In this document: in pieces, positions 1 to 8,938 of the stretch
Numbering within the stretch: the stretch's first letter is position 1
Layout of the letters: each line of letters begins with the position of its first letter
NCBI GenBank assembly: GCA_019359765.1
Contig: JAHHGU010000007.1
Location: forward strand, 82,178 to 146,177
From: Aphanothece sp. CMT-3BRIN-NPC111
Lineage (GTDB): Bacteria; Cyanobacteriota; Cyanobacteriia; Cyanobacteriales; JAHHGU01
Reading direction: 5' to 3'
DNA length: 64,000 nt
Program-made: the position numbers and the translations under genes
Notes under the pieces: model-generated
What the model was told of the DNA's origin: nothing
The model's database searches: none
Seen by the model: the letters and a program-made list of their open reading frames with translations, nothing else

Positions 1-642
1 TCGACGCCCCCGAACCCGCTTTTGATCGTTGGAGGCATCTGCTAGCTGTTGCAACTCCTGCAACACAAACTGCGGCACTAGAATTTGTCCTTCAATAAAA
101 CCAGTACGCAGCAGTTCTTCAATGCGACCATCAATGATGCAGCTAGTATCTAACACTTTGCTAGAAGCTGGTTTGAGAGTGCCTTCTGCCATCAACATGG
201 TTTCAGTGCTGTGGGGATTAATCAGCCTTAAAAACGTCCGCCCGTGAGTATCCGCCAGGGTGACGCCCAAGTAGGAAAACATGACACTGCCTAAAATTGC
301 CAATAGAGGCTTAAGAAAGGCGAACTCCCAGGGCATCGGCAGCAAGAAAATTGGAGCCAGCATCAGGTTGGCTATTAATAAGCCCATTACCAAGCCGACT
401 GCCCGCGTCAGCAGCACCTCAACCGGCATTTCCCGGACTTGCGCTTCCAGGCGGCGATAGGCTGTTTGTACCGTTAACCCGACGGCACCGCCGATGATGG
501 CACCAAAACCGGCGGTTACCCAGCGCAAAGCCTCCACATTAGTGACCTGATTTCGCATCGCGGCCGGAAGCAATTCAATGCTATCGAACCCGGTTCCCGC
601 CGCTGCTAGGATGAATAAAAGAATAATGATGGCGTTGAGCAT
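1..642 (-). CDS. PIN/TRAM-domain membrane protein, partial (C-terminus outside window)
   Basis: The gene runs off the left edge; 214 codons are visible. The start is the ATG at 642. Reading inward there is a hydrophobic N-terminal helix, further membrane segments at about residues 40-57 and 78-130, then a PIN-domain opening (VLDTSCIIDGR at about 165) with the first metal-binding Asp. The visible part ends in QKRVRGRR, the basic stretch that continues the PIN fold in the YacL-type family. Known members carry a TRAM RNA-binding domain after the PIN domain, which would lie outside the window. Family membership is clear. The function (probably a membrane-tethered RNase) is inferred from the family. 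Confidence 0.85.
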   Translation of the reverse strand, partial: MLNAIIILLFILAAAGTGFDSIELLPAAMRNQVTNVEALRWVTAGFGAIIGGAVGLTVQTAYRRLEAQVREMPVEVLLTRAVGLVMGLLIANLMLAPIFLLPMPWEFAFLKPLLAILGSVMFSYLGVTLADTHGRTFLRLINPHSTETMLMAEGTLKPASSKVLDTSCIIDGRIEELLRTGFIEGQILVPQFVLQELQQLADASNDQKRVRGRR

Positions 643-728
643 CGTTCTGTTCCAATTGAATGAGGTTGGAATTACTGGGATGAATTACAAAAAATATAAA
701 ACGCGCTCCAGTTAGATTCATTATATAT

Positions 729-783
729 AGCAATTAGCAATTAGCTTTTAGCAGTTAGCTTTTAGTAATTAGCTTGTAGCAAC
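729..783. repeat. TTAGC-type short tandem repeat
   Basis: About seven imperfect copies of a 7-10 base unit (CAATTAGC, TTTTAGC, AGTTAGC). The same unit recurs at 7225-7258 in opposite orientation and at 40501-40530. This resembles the short tandem repeats common between genes of filamentous cyanobacteria. The repeat lies in the gap between the divergent PIN/TRAM and hemW genes. Confidence 0.7.
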
Positions 784-861
784 AGCAGATAGAAGTAAGC
801 AAAAATTTATTAACTTAACAAGTATTAATTTTAAATTAAGGATCGCCTTCGTAACTAAAGT

Positions 862-2145
862 ATGTCAGCAAATCAAGTGTTAAATGGCTTACTCAAATAT
901 GAGAAAGCTACCGTTTTCGGGATACCCAGTGCCGCCTATATACATATTCCGTTTTGTAGGCGTCGGTGCTACTACTGTGATTTTCCTGTTTCTGTGGTGG
1001 GCGATGGCAAAACGGGCAACAACTCTGGCACGATCCAGCAATATGTTGAGATGCTATGCCAGGAAATTGCCGTCACGCCAATGTTGGGACGTCCCCTAGA
1101 AACGATTTTCTTTGGCGGCGGGACGCCTTCACTGCTATCTGTTGAGCAACTAAAACGCCTGTTGGAACTACTTGACAGGCGATTTGGCATTGCCCCAAAT
1201 GCCGAGATATCTATGGAAATGGATCCAGGTACGTTTGATTGTCAACAACTCCAGGGCTACCTAGATGGGGGTGTCAATAGAATCAGCATGGGGGTGCAGG
1301 CGTTTCAAGATGAATTATTGCAAGTGTGTGGGCGATCGCACACCGTTGGAGATATCTGGGCATCGGTGGAGTTAATTCGCCAGGTGGGGGTTGCAGATTT
1401 CAGCCTAGACTTAATTTCTGGACTGCCGCATCAAACCTTACAGCAGTGGCAGGATTCTTTAGAAACAGCAGTAGCGATCGCGCCCGCCCATATCTCTACC
1501 TACGACCTCATAATAGAGCCAGTTACTGCCTTTGGACGCCAATATCAACCAGGTGCCCAGCCATTGCCAACAGATGACACTGCCGCCGCTATGTATCGGC
1601 TGGCTAAGCTTGTCCTCACTCGTGGCGGTTATGAGCATTATGAAATTTCCAACTATGCTCAACCTGGTCATCAATGTCGCCATAATCGGGTTTACTGGGA
1701 AAATCGCCCCTACTATGCTTTTGGTATGGGCGCAGCCAGCTACGTTCAAGGTTGTCGGTTCACTCGTCCGCGCACAAGACGGGAATATTACGAGTGGGTG
1801 CAGCAGTTAATAGCCGCTGGGGGCGTATGGGATTCTCCTCAGACACCGACTGATGAAGTTTTGTTAGAAACGTTAATGCTGGGGTTGCGTCTGGCAGAGG
1901 GTTTAAGCTTGTTAACTCTGGCACAAAAGTTTGGCGAACAGACGCTAGAACAGATTTGGCTTTGTTTGCAGCCCTACTATCGGCAAGGCTGGGTGGAAAT
2001 TGCTGGGGAAAATGGGGGCACGATTTCTATGGGGGATGCCGATAAATTCCCAGTGGCTGGGCGGTTAAGATTAAGTGACCCGGAAGGGTTCTTATTTTCC
2101 AATACAGTTTTGGCTGCTTTATTTAGCGAACTGGGCGAAGATTGA
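862..2145 (+). CDS. hemW: HemW-like radical SAM protein (heme chaperone family)
   Basis: The protein has 427 residues. The radical SAM cluster motif CRRRCYYC is at residues 32-39 (C32, C36, C39), followed by the SAM-binding FFGGGTPS and a C-terminal HemN-like domain (YWENRPYYAFGMGAAS). Such proteins were long annotated as oxygen-independent coproporphyrinogen III oxidase. HemW members lack the extra Cys of true HemN (CX3CX2C, not CX3CX2CXC), and the residue after C39 plus one is F, which fits HemW. HemW binds heme and delivers it to target proteins. The ATG at 862 lies 3' of a purine-rich AAGGATCG. The N-terminal 22 residues before the barrel are longer than the family core, so the start is moderately certain. 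Confidence 0.9.
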   Translation: MSANQVLNGLLKYEKATVFGIPSAAYIHIPFCRRRCYYCDFPVSVVGDGKTGNNSGTIQQYVEMLCQEIAVTPMLGRPLETIFFGGGTPSLLSVEQLKRLLELLDRRFGIAPNAEISMEMDPGTFDCQQLQGYLDGGVNRISMGVQAFQDELLQVCGRSHTVGDIWASVELIRQVGVADFSLDLISGLPHQTLQQWQDSLETAVAIAPAHISTYDLIIEPVTAFGRQYQPGAQPLPTDDTAAAMYRLAKLVLTRGGYEHYEISNYAQPGHQCRHNRVYWENRPYYAFGMGAASYVQGCRFTRPRTRREYYEWVQQLIAAGGVWDSPQTPTDEVLLETLMLGLRLAEGLSLLTLAQKFGEQTLEQIWLCLQPYYRQGWVEIAGENGGTISMGDADKFPVAGRLRLSDPEGFLFSNTVLAALFSELGED

Positions 2146-2180
2146 CAACCTATTCTAAGAATAGATTAAAAATATTTAAA

Positions 2181-2260
2181 ACCGCAGATGAAAGCAGATA
2201 GACGCAGATAAACGCAGATAGTTGGTTCTCTAAAATTATTTTCTGCTAGGCTATAAGCGA
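2181..2260. repeat. Dispersed ~80-bp repeat, copy 1 (GCAGATAAACGCAGAT type)
   Basis: The block begins ACCGCAGATGAAAGCAGAT and ends CTATAAGCGA. It matches 23305-23388 over its full length with scattered changes. A shorter piece of the same CACAGATAAACACAGATAAA type is at 24551-24581. It sits between hemW and the rhomboid gene. No ORF is apparent, so it behaves as a dispersed non-coding repeat. Confidence 0.75.
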
Positions 2261-2308
2261 AAAAGCATGGATTGCTGATTGCTCCAAAATCCAAAATATA
2301 AAATTCTC

Positions 2309-3043
2309 ATGATTCCGATTGGCGATAACCTCCCCAGCCGCAGCAAACCCATTGTTAATTACTGCCTCATCGGTTTCAATATTGCCTTTTTCCTGTGGGA
2401 ACTCAAGTTAGATGTAGCAGGTGAAATAGGTAATTTACTTAACGCTTGGGGGCTGGTTCCTTCTCGAATTAGTACTGTAATATCGGACGCCTTCACGAGC
2501 AATAATCCAGCTGCATGGATTGCCTTAGTTATGGTTTCTAGTTCTCTGCTATCGGCAATATTTCTCCACAGCAGCTTTAGTCATATATTGGGAAATATGC
2601 TGTTTTTGTTTGTTTTTGGGAAGAATGTGGAAGGCATTCTGGGGCATGGGCGATATTTAGTATTTTACTTAATTTGTGGTCTACTCACGGGTGTTGTGCA
2701 AATTTTGGCTGAACCGACGCTGGCAATGCCCTTGATTGGTGGGAATGGTGCGATCGCATCTGTCCTCGGTGCTTACCTCTTCAGCTTTCCCAAAGCAAAA
2801 ATTGAAACTATCTTGCCGCTGGTGATTGTGTTTATACCTATTGAACTGCCAGCATTGTTTTATTTATTCTGGTGGTTTGTCCAGCAGGTGTTCTTTGGAA
2901 TTGGCAGTTTAAACGTTCCTGGTGGCGTTAATCCGGTAGGCGTTGCATATTGGGCGCATGGGGTGGGATTGGGAATGGGAGCGATTTGGGTGTGGCTGAT
3001 GAGGCGGAATGCAGATAGGAAACAAACCGTAAATACGCTATAG
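2309..3043 (+). CDS. Rhomboid-family membrane protein, catalytic Ser replaced by Asn (probable pseudoprotease)
   Basis: The protein has 244 residues from the ATG at 2309; an in-frame TTG at 2279 is less likely because the family begins MIP(I/L)GDNLPS. There are about six membrane segments. The conserved SHILGNMLFL (91-100) and the catalytic-type His217 (YWAHGVG) are present. The GxSG serine motif, normally G-A-S-G-A-I, reads GGNGAIA at 144-150: Asn146 stands where the nucleophile should be (codon AAT at 2744-2746). Intramembrane cleavage by the usual Ser-His dyad is therefore not expected. It may be an iRhom/Derlin-like binder, or a sequencing error could be present; GG for GA in the same motif argues for real divergence. 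Confidence 0.85.
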   Translation: MIPIGDNLPSRSKPIVNYCLIGFNIAFFLWELKLDVAGEIGNLLNAWGLVPSRISTVISDAFTSNNPAAWIALVMVSSSLLSAIFLHSSFSHILGNMLFLFVFGKNVEGILGHGRYLVFYLICGLLTGVVQILAEPTLAMPLIGGNGAIASVLGAYLFSFPKAKIETILPLVIVFIPIELPALFYLFWWFVQQVFFGIGSLNVPGGVNPVGVAYWAHGVGLGMGAIWVWLMRRNADRKQTVNTL

Positions 3044-3410
3044 ACGCGCACCAACTTCCCGTCTAGTAAAAACGCGAAGGAAGAAGAGAAGTTGATAAGC
3101 TGCTGTGCATTTAATTTATATAGCAATCATTCCATGCTGATTCCTAAGATTTTTCCTTTATTTTCTTTCTTAGCGCTCTTTGCGTCTTTGCGGTTCATCA
3201 ATAATAATTGTTACCAAAAAAATATAATGGCTATAGTCATTTTTAGCAAAAAGCAGAATAGCAGAAGTTATTTCAGCAAAAAAAATATTGTCAACGGAAA
3301 TAAAAAACAAAAATAGTGGGTATAAAAATTTAGTTGGCTCCGCCAAACAGAAACATCCTGATAGGATTGGGATAGATGAGTAATCTATTCAATGTCATAA
3401 CTATCCCATC
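3044..3410. other. Gene-less stretch with a dispersed repeat
   Basis: I see no convincing gene. Positions 3161-3203 carry the sequence TTAGCGCTCTTTGCGTCTTT and its continuation, which is found inverted at 31057-31093. The rest is AT-rich. The upstream region of the sufU-like gene (3330-3410) presumably holds its promoter, but I could not assign -35/-10 boxes with confidence. Confidence 0.6.
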
Positions 3411-3893
3411 ATGACTCTGGGCAATCTACGCGACCTTTACCAACAAGTTATCCTAGAACATTACAAGAAGCCACGGCACAAGGGCAAAACCAAGGCGGTG
3501 CATAGGTATCAGAGGGGACATAACCCCTCGTGTGGGGATACCATTGAGCTGACGTTGCAGCTCAATGATGCCGGTGATGGCATCGAAGACGTAAAGTTTG
3601 AAGGAGAAGGCTGCGCGATCGCTATGGCTTCTGCCGATTTAATGGCTGACGCACTGCGGGGCAAAAGTGTAGACGAAGCCCTGGAAATGGTGCAACGCTT
3701 CCAAAGAATGATGAAAGGAGAAGACGAATTTCCGAAGGAACAGCGCAAGCTAAACGTCATGCAAGGTGTCTCTCAATTCCCAGTACGAATTAAATGTGCT
3801 AACCTCACCTGGCACACCCTGAAAGCTGCCATAGAATCTCCTCATGGTGGTCAGCAAAATGGATTTATCACTAACGAAAAGGAAGACGCTTGA
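3411..3893 (+). CDS. sufU: SufU/NifU-N-like iron-sulfur cluster scaffold
   Basis: The protein has 160 residues. It opens with LRDLYQQVILEHYKKPRH, typical of SUF-type U proteins. The three metal/cluster Cys are C41 (PSCGDT, with D43), C68 (GEGCAIAMASADLM) and C129 (IKCANLTWHTL). The insert between C68 and C129 is characteristic of SufU rather than IscU. SufU takes persulfide sulfur from the SufS cysteine desulfurase through a zinc site. The gene is followed after 6 bases by ycf51 on the same strand, so the two are probably co-transcribed. Confidence 0.9.
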   Translation: MTLGNLRDLYQQVILEHYKKPRHKGKTKAVHRYQRGHNPSCGDTIELTLQLNDAGDGIEDVKFEGEGCAIAMASADLMADALRGKSVDEALEMVQRFQRMMKGEDEFPKEQRKLNVMQGVSQFPVRIKCANLTWHTLKAAIESPHGGQQNGFITNEKEDA

Positions 3894-3899
3894 GGTGCC

Positions 3900-4418
3900 A
3901 TGCTAACAACAGCTGATTTTCTCACCGCTACCCAGTGGGTAGGTGCCCTCACATTAGTCTGCGCCGCGATAACGGTGCTAGGTTTTTTTCTAAAATGGGG
4001 CATCCGGTTTCGGTTAGTGGGGATCACCGCTTTTATAGGCGTCCTTACGGGTGGTTTATTTGCCCTGAGTTTAGTGCCTTTTACCCGCACGCTGATTCCA
4101 GATGCAGTTCGCTACTCATTAATTTACGACACCGGGGCAGCACAAACAGTGATTGCCGTTCCGCCGAAAATTACGGAATCACAATTGGACGCAACCCTCC
4201 GCCAAGCCGCCGCTGACTTATTTTCTTCCGGACGCTTAAGCCAAGGTAGGAGTCAGCTTAGCATTCGGGCGCGTACCATTCTCCATCCAGAGCCAGGGGT
4301 ATCGCAGCCCCTGTTTTTAGGTGAGGTGAAGCGATCGCTCTCCAGCCGGAGTGATGAGGAAATGTCTATCGAAATCTACCATAACAACTTCGCCAAACTG
4401 CCAAAGTCCACCGCTTAA
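3900..4418 (+). CDS. ycf51: Ycf51 family protein (DUF2518)
   Basis: The protein has 172 residues with two N-terminal membrane segments (about 12-32 and 40-60) and a soluble C-terminal part containing RYSLIYDTGAAQTVIAVPP. This layout and length match Ycf51, a protein of unknown role conserved in cyanobacteria and some plastid genomes. It starts 6 bases after the sufU-like stop codon. I recognise the family but cannot offer a function from the sequence. Confidence 0.85.
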   Translation: MLTTADFLTATQWVGALTLVCAAITVLGFFLKWGIRFRLVGITAFIGVLTGGLFALSLVPFTRTLIPDAVRYSLIYDTGAAQTVIAVPPKITESQLDATLRQAAADLFSSGRLSQGRSQLSIRARTILHPEPGVSQPLFLGEVKRSLSSRSDEEMSIEIYHNNFAKLPKSTA

Positions 4419-4423
4419 GAGAG

Positions 4424-4490
4424 TTATGAATTATAAGTGTTGAGTTTTGAGTGAGAAGAAATTTCTTTAATTCAAAACTCTCGCACTTCA
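4424..4490. repeat. GAGTTTTGAG / GAGTTATGA short repeat
   Basis: Imperfect units GAGTTATGA, GAGTTTTGAG and the inverse TTCAAAACTC lie between ycf51 and the next gene. The two halves are complementary and could form a hairpin acting as a ycf51 terminator. The same family occurs at 36721-36800 and 39129-39188. Confidence 0.6.
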
Positions 4491-4514
4491 TTACTAACGC
4501 ACGAGCAGTTAACA

Positions 4515-5693
4515 ATGAGTAAACCAGACTCCTCTACTCAACCCCCTACTTCTTTCCTCCCTCTTAGAGTTGCTCCAGCCCAGGTGTTGCGAGGTTCCCA
4601 GGCAATAGCAACAGCAGGAGAAGCGATCGCCAATTTGGGGTGTCGTCCTTTAATTGTGGGAGGTGAATGCGCCCTTGGCGTTACTCTACCTCAACTGCAA
4701 CCTGTTCTGGAAGAGCAGCAGCTGCAACTTGCTCATGCTGACTACACTCCAGATTGCTCTGAAAGCAGTTTAGAATCTCTGCGACAAGCTGTAAACTCCC
4801 ATAAAGCAGACTTAATTATTGGTGTTGGGGGTGGGAAGGCATTAGATGCCGCCAAATTACTTGCTCACCAGTGTCAGCTGCCCATTGTCAGCGTACCTAC
4901 CTCAGCATCCACCTGCGCGGCTTGGACAGCCATCTCCAACGTTTATTCTAACGGGGGAGCCTTTCTGTATGATGTGAGTCTCAATAAGTGCCCCGATTTG
5001 CTGGTTCTGGATTACGAGTTGATTAAGACTGCTCCACAACGCACCTTAGTTGCCGGGATCGGTGATGCGATCGCCAAGTGGTACGAGGCATCTATTAGTA
5101 GTGGCAGTTCTCAGCAAACCTTAGTTATTGCCGCAGTACAGCAGGCGAGAGTTTTGCGGGATATTCTCTTCCAAAAGTCAGCGGCAGCGCTTAAAGAACC
5201 AGGCAGTGCAGTTTGGCAAGAAGTAGTGGATGCCACAGTTTTACTAGCTGGGGTAATAGGGGGGCTGGGGGGTAGTATGTGCCGGACGGTAGCAGCCCAC
5301 GCAGTCCACAATGGCTTAACTCACCTCGCCGCTAGCCACAAGGCCCTACATGGTGCAAAAGTTGCCTATGGCATTCTCGTGCAGTTGCGCCTAGAAGAAG
5401 TGGTACAGGGCAACCAGCTGGCATCTACGACACGGCAACAACTGTTGGACTTCTACTCTGAAATTGGCTTGCCCCAAAACTTGGATGATTTAGGTCTGGG
5501 TAACATCACACTGGGAGAATTGCGGCAAGCGGCTGAAATTGCCTGTGCTAAAAATTCCGATATTCATCGGCTACCGTTCCAAGTGGTTCCCGATCAGGTG
5601 ATGGCGGCAATGGTTTCCACCACGACACCAGTTGAGGTAGGGCGTCAAAATCTGGACATGAAACCTGTTATTGACGAGCGGCAAAAGGGTTGA
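4515..5693 (+). CDS. Iron-containing alcohol / glycerol dehydrogenase family protein
   Basis: The protein has 392 residues. The dinucleotide-binding GVGGGKALDAAKLLAH lies in the N-terminal Rossmann-like half. The metal ligands of the GldA-type family are recognisable: Asp in AGIGDAIAKWYEA, His in AAHAVHNGLTH and His in LHGAKVAYG. The overall similarity is to glycerol dehydrogenase, but cyanobacterial members are annotated only broadly, so the substrate is not predicted. The start ATG at 4515 fits the family, with a short low-complexity Ser/Thr/Pro leader (residues 2-17) before the core. Confidence 0.85.
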   Translation: MSKPDSSTQPPTSFLPLRVAPAQVLRGSQAIATAGEAIANLGCRPLIVGGECALGVTLPQLQPVLEEQQLQLAHADYTPDCSESSLESLRQAVNSHKADLIIGVGGGKALDAAKLLAHQCQLPIVSVPTSASTCAAWTAISNVYSNGGAFLYDVSLNKCPDLLVLDYELIKTAPQRTLVAGIGDAIAKWYEASISSGSSQQTLVIAAVQQARVLRDILFQKSAAALKEPGSAVWQEVVDATVLLAGVIGGLGGSMCRTVAAHAVHNGLTHLAASHKALHGAKVAYGILVQLRLEEVVQGNQLASTTRQQLLDFYSEIGLPQNLDDLGLGNITLGELRQAAEIACAKNSDIHRLPFQVVPDQVMAAMVSTTTPVEVGRQNLDMKPVIDERQKG

Positions 5694-5845
5694 TAAATTA
5701 AAAATTCGCCAAGACGACAAAAGCTTTCTGTGTTTGTGGTTTCTTATACCCTTACCTGATGGGAAGATAAGGGATGCTCCCAAGGGGGTAATCTAGCCGC
5801 ATAATCAAGAAATGGTATTATTGACCAACAGAGCGCAGCCTTCAG

Positions 5846-7051
5846 ATGACTTTAGATTGGATTAGCCCTGCGGAACGCCTGCAAGCACTACCACCTTATG
5901 TGTTTGCCCGTTTGGATGAACTCAAAGCCCGTGCCCGCGAACAGGGGCTGGACTTAATTGACTTAGGTATGGGGAATCCAGATGGTCCAGCGCCCCAACC
6001 AGTGATAGACGCTGCAATCTGCGCCCTGCAAAACCCTGCCAATCACGGCTATCCGCCGTTTGAAGGTACTTCTAGCTTTCGCCGTGCTATCACCAGTTGG
6101 TATCGCCGTCGGTATGATGTTGACCTCGATCCAGATAGCGAAGCTTTACCATTACTGGGTTCCAAAGAAGGTTTAACTCACCTCGCCCTGGCATATCTTA
6201 ATCCTGATGATGTAGTTCTGGTACCCAGCCCAGCCTACCCAGCCCATTTTCGCGGCCCCTTAATTGCTGGTGCTAAAGTCCACAGTCTGATCCTGAAACC
6301 AGAACAAGATTGGTTGATTGATTTAGCTGCAATTCCAGAGGCGATCGCGAAACAAGCTAAGATTCTCTTTTTTAACTATCCCAGCAATCCCACTGGTGCC
6401 ACGGCACCACGCGAATTTTTTGAAGAGATTGTTGCCTTTGCCCGTCGGTACGAAATTTTACTCGTCCACGACCTTTGTTATGCGGAATTAGCTTTTGATG
6501 GTTATCAGCCCACTAGCCTGTTAGAAATTCCCGGTGCCAAAGAAATTGGAGTTGAGTTTCACACGCTATCTAAAACCTACAATATGGCAGGCTGGCGTGT
6601 CGGCTTTGTCGTTGGCAACCGCCACATCATTCAAGGGTTGCGGACGCTGAAAACCAACCTGGACTATGGGATTTTTGCCGCTTTGCAATCAGCAGCAGAA
6701 ATAGCCTTGGAACTGCCGGATGTTTATGTGAATCAGGTGCAGGATCGCTACCGCCGCCGCCGCGATTTTCTGATTGACGGGTTAGCACAGTTGGGGTGGG
6801 ATATTCCCAAACCCAAGGCGACGATGTATGTTTGGGTGCCCTGCCCTATTGGTATGGGTTCAACAGATTTTGCCCTTTCGGTGTTGCAGCAGACTGGTGT
6901 AGTTGTAACTCCCGGAAATGCCTTTGGGGTTGGTGGTGAGGGCTATGTGCGGGTGAGTTTGATTGCGGAGTGCGATCGCTTAGGAGAAGCGTTAAAACGT
7001 TTCAAAGAAGCTAATATTCGCTATCAATCTGAAGCTCTCATCTCCGGATGA
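5846..7051 (+). CDS. PLP-dependent class I aminotransferase, AlaC / DapL-like
   Basis: The protein has 401 residues, fold-type I. It opens with LPPYVFARLDELK, has GMGNPDG near 41-47, YPSNPTG at 178-184, and the PLP lysine K243 in LSKTYNMAGWRVGF. This arrangement closely resembles E. coli AlaC (glutamate-pyruvate aminotransferase); related cyanobacterial proteins are labelled aspartate or LL-diaminopimelate aminotransferase. An amino-acid transaminase is certain, but the exact donor and acceptor are not. A leaderless-looking gap with no clear Shine-Dalgarno precedes the ATG at 5846. Confidence 0.88.
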   Translation: MTLDWISPAERLQALPPYVFARLDELKARAREQGLDLIDLGMGNPDGPAPQPVIDAAICALQNPANHGYPPFEGTSSFRRAITSWYRRRYDVDLDPDSEALPLLGSKEGLTHLALAYLNPDDVVLVPSPAYPAHFRGPLIAGAKVHSLILKPEQDWLIDLAAIPEAIAKQAKILFFNYPSNPTGATAPREFFEEIVAFARRYEILLVHDLCYAELAFDGYQPTSLLEIPGAKEIGVEFHTLSKTYNMAGWRVGFVVGNRHIIQGLRTLKTNLDYGIFAALQSAAEIALELPDVYVNQVQDRYRRRRDFLIDGLAQLGWDIPKPKATMYVWVPCPIGMGSTDFALSVLQQTGVVVTPGNAFGVGGEGYVRVSLIAECDRLGEALKRFKEANIRYQSEALISG

Positions 7052-7190
7052 TCCTCGATGCGAGACTGCACCCCTCACAGAGGCAGTAGTGTTTTTAGAA
7101 ACAACAGAGCGAGTACTAAACCATGACTGCTGAGTTTTTATAGCAGTTTCCATAAGCACTCTTGACAATCGACACGGGTTCCCATGCACC

Positions 7191-7217
7191 TAGAGACGCC
7201 CTGGCAGGGCGTCTCTA
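7191..7217. repeat. 27-bp palindrome (13-bp arms, 1-base centre)
   Basis: TAGAGACGCCCTG and its exact complement are separated by a single G. GAGACG-type palindromes of this sort are frequent in cyanobacterial intergenic DNA. A related GTCTCGACGCG palindrome is at 53815-53848 and a half-site TAGAGACGCAA at 17580. It lies between two convergent genes and could also act as a bidirectional terminator. Confidence 0.75.
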
Positions 7218-7268
7218 CTTTCTGTATGTTTGCTAAAAGCTAACTGCTAATTGCTATAGTTTTGCCCT

Positions 7269-8498
7269 TTATGGCGTTGTTGCTTTAGCGATCGCTTGTA
7301 GCTGCAACGCTGGGGGATAACTGCCCTCCGCTTTGATGTTCTTAATGTCTGCCTCAGAAAAGGGCAAATTCAGCTTGGATGCTACACTACGCACAATATC
7401 GCCCCGATCGATAACGCCAGCAACTGTTTCAGCGGGTGAAAGAACAGTCAGGCGCTTCATCTGGTGGGTTTCCATGCAGTTAATTACTTCCACTAGAGGC
7501 ATTTTCTCTTGCACTGTGGCAATTTCTGCCAGAGGGCGCACAATACTCTCAATGGTCTGAGTTTCCCAGCGGCTGCGCTCTACAAAGTGTAAATCCTCAA
7601 TGGAAACCAGGCCACGATAACGCCCGTTAGAGGCCGCATAGTAGGGGTAAATCTGCTTTGTCCCCTCAGATGCCCAAGCTTCTTTCAGGATGTACTCGTC
7701 TGCAAACTGGCGTAGGGTCATGTCTGCATCCACCACACGAAAATCACGAGTCATGGCGTCTGCCGCCATTAGTTGCAGCAAGGCTTCCTGTAGAGTCGTC
7801 ACTCGATCGTAGTTCTTGGCATTGCGGAGGACAAACCAGCCTATTAATGATATCCAGAGACCACTAAAAGAAGCACTCAGCAAAAAGGTTGCTATTCCTA
7901 ATAAGATCCCACCCCAGCCCAAAAATTTACCAGTTTTGGCAGCCCAGTGAACGCCTTGAAAGCGATCGCCAGTTAGCTTCCACACCCCTGCTTTCAATAC
8001 TTGTCCCCCATCAAGGGGCAAGCCAGGAATTAGGTTAAACAATACCAATACCAAGTTTATGTGGGCTATGTCTGAGACCAAAGCTCCTACCATGCCGGAG
8101 ATTGGCAGCAGAAACATCAGGCTAGACAACAGGACAAACAACAATAAGCTCACCACCGGGCCGGCAATGGCAACTTGAAAGGCTTGACCAGGGGTTTTAG
8201 ATTCCTCCTCAATGGAAGCAACGCCGCCGAAAAGAAATAGGGTAATCGAGTTAACTTTTATACCTTGCGATCGCGCTACCAAACTGTGACCGAGTTCATG
8301 TAGTAACACCGACCCAAACAGTAGTATGGTCGTCAAAAAACCAATACCCCAGGCCAGAACTAATTCCCCTTGTGGGAAACTTTGTTGCAAATCCCGCCCA
8401 TTTATATAAGTGAAAATAGCTAATATGTACAGCCACGATGGGTGGATATAGAGCGGAATTTTAAATAAAGAGCCAATTCGCCAACCTGCCTGCATCAA
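7269..8498 (-). CDS. Site-2 protease family zinc metalloprotease with C-terminal CBS pair
   Basis: The protein has 409 residues. Several membrane segments surround the zinc motif HELGH at 67-71 and the third-ligand region NLIPGLPLDGG (N155, D163). After residue 240 come two CBS-type repeats (around DAMTRDFRVVD and HQMKRLTVLSP) ending before 380. This is the S2P subfamily with CBS domains, which cleaves membrane-spanning substrates; the CBS pair usually senses adenine nucleotides. The target is unknown. The start has two adjacent Met codons, 8498 and 8495. Confidence 0.9.
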   Translation of the reverse strand: MMQAGWRIGSLFKIPLYIHPSWLYILAIFTYINGRDLQQSFPQGELVLAWGIGFLTTILLFGSVLLHELGHSLVARSQGIKVNSITLFLFGGVASIEEESKTPGQAFQVAIAGPVVSLLLFVLLSSLMFLLPISGMVGALVSDIAHINLVLVLFNLIPGLPLDGGQVLKAGVWKLTGDRFQGVHWAAKTGKFLGWGGILLGIATFLLSASFSGLWISLIGWFVLRNAKNYDRVTTLQEALLQLMAADAMTRDFRVVDADMTLRQFADEYILKEAWASEGTKQIYPYYAASNGRYRGLVSIEDLHFVERSRWETQTIESIVRPLAEIATVQEKMPLVEVINCMETHQMKRLTVLSPAETVAGVIDRGDIVRSVASKLNLPFSEADIKNIKAEGSYPPALQLQAIAKATTP

Positions 8499-8547
8499 AT
8501 TTTCCTTATATAACGCCTCCTCTTACCAGCATAGACAATGCAAAAAT

Positions 8548-8760
8548 GTGAAGTACCCCACCCAAAGAGTGGGATGGGGCTTCTTGGGCTGATCTTGCCA
8601 TTAGTAACTTTTGGACTTACAAATCATGTCTGAATCGATCCACTGCCTTTCGAGCAGCAACCTTCTACTGATTCACTACCACAAGCGTAGATTCCCGTAC
8701 TTCCTACGGTATACAATTGCCTTAACTTATTGGTTTGTCATCTGCAACCAGTAGAGCGGT
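8548..8760 (-). pseudogene. Relic of an IS200/IS605-type tnpB right end
   Basis: On the minus strand, 8624-8750 reads KLRQLYTVGSTGIYACGSES and on to a stop. This resembles the extreme C-terminal tail seen in cyanobacterial TnpB proteins (STGINACG followed by a short tail). It is followed at 8548-8584 by a GAAGTACCCCACCC hairpin of the type that ends these elements. The upstream part of the gene is not readable: stops appear in all frames and no zinc-ribbon CXXC is found. I call it a decayed fragment; the assignment rests on pattern memory. Confidence 0.45.
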
Positions 8761-8907
8761 AGTGCCACGGCTTTCCACCCGTATCTTCTCATGTCACTGT
8801 CCGCTTTTTAAGCATATGGACTCTATTAGAAGATATTACTTCGACCCCTGACTTTGGCTTTGCGACTATGTATATTTTGACAACTACGACAATCGGAAGT
8901 CAACAAT

Positions 8908-8938
8908 AAAAAACCGCCCACGACGGGACGGGGTTTTT
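8908..8938 (-). terminator. Probable Rho-independent terminator of psaK
   Basis: The minus strand reads AAAAACCCCG...GGGCGGTTTTTT: a GC-rich stem with an A-tract before it and a run of six T after it, about 100 bases beyond the psaK stop. The A/T tracts on both sides make it usable from either direction. Confidence 0.6.

Noticed and set aside
3092..3316. Open frame of 74 codons between the rhomboid and sufU genes
   Set aside because: AT-rich, contains the dispersed repeat, no ribosome site and no protein-like composition.
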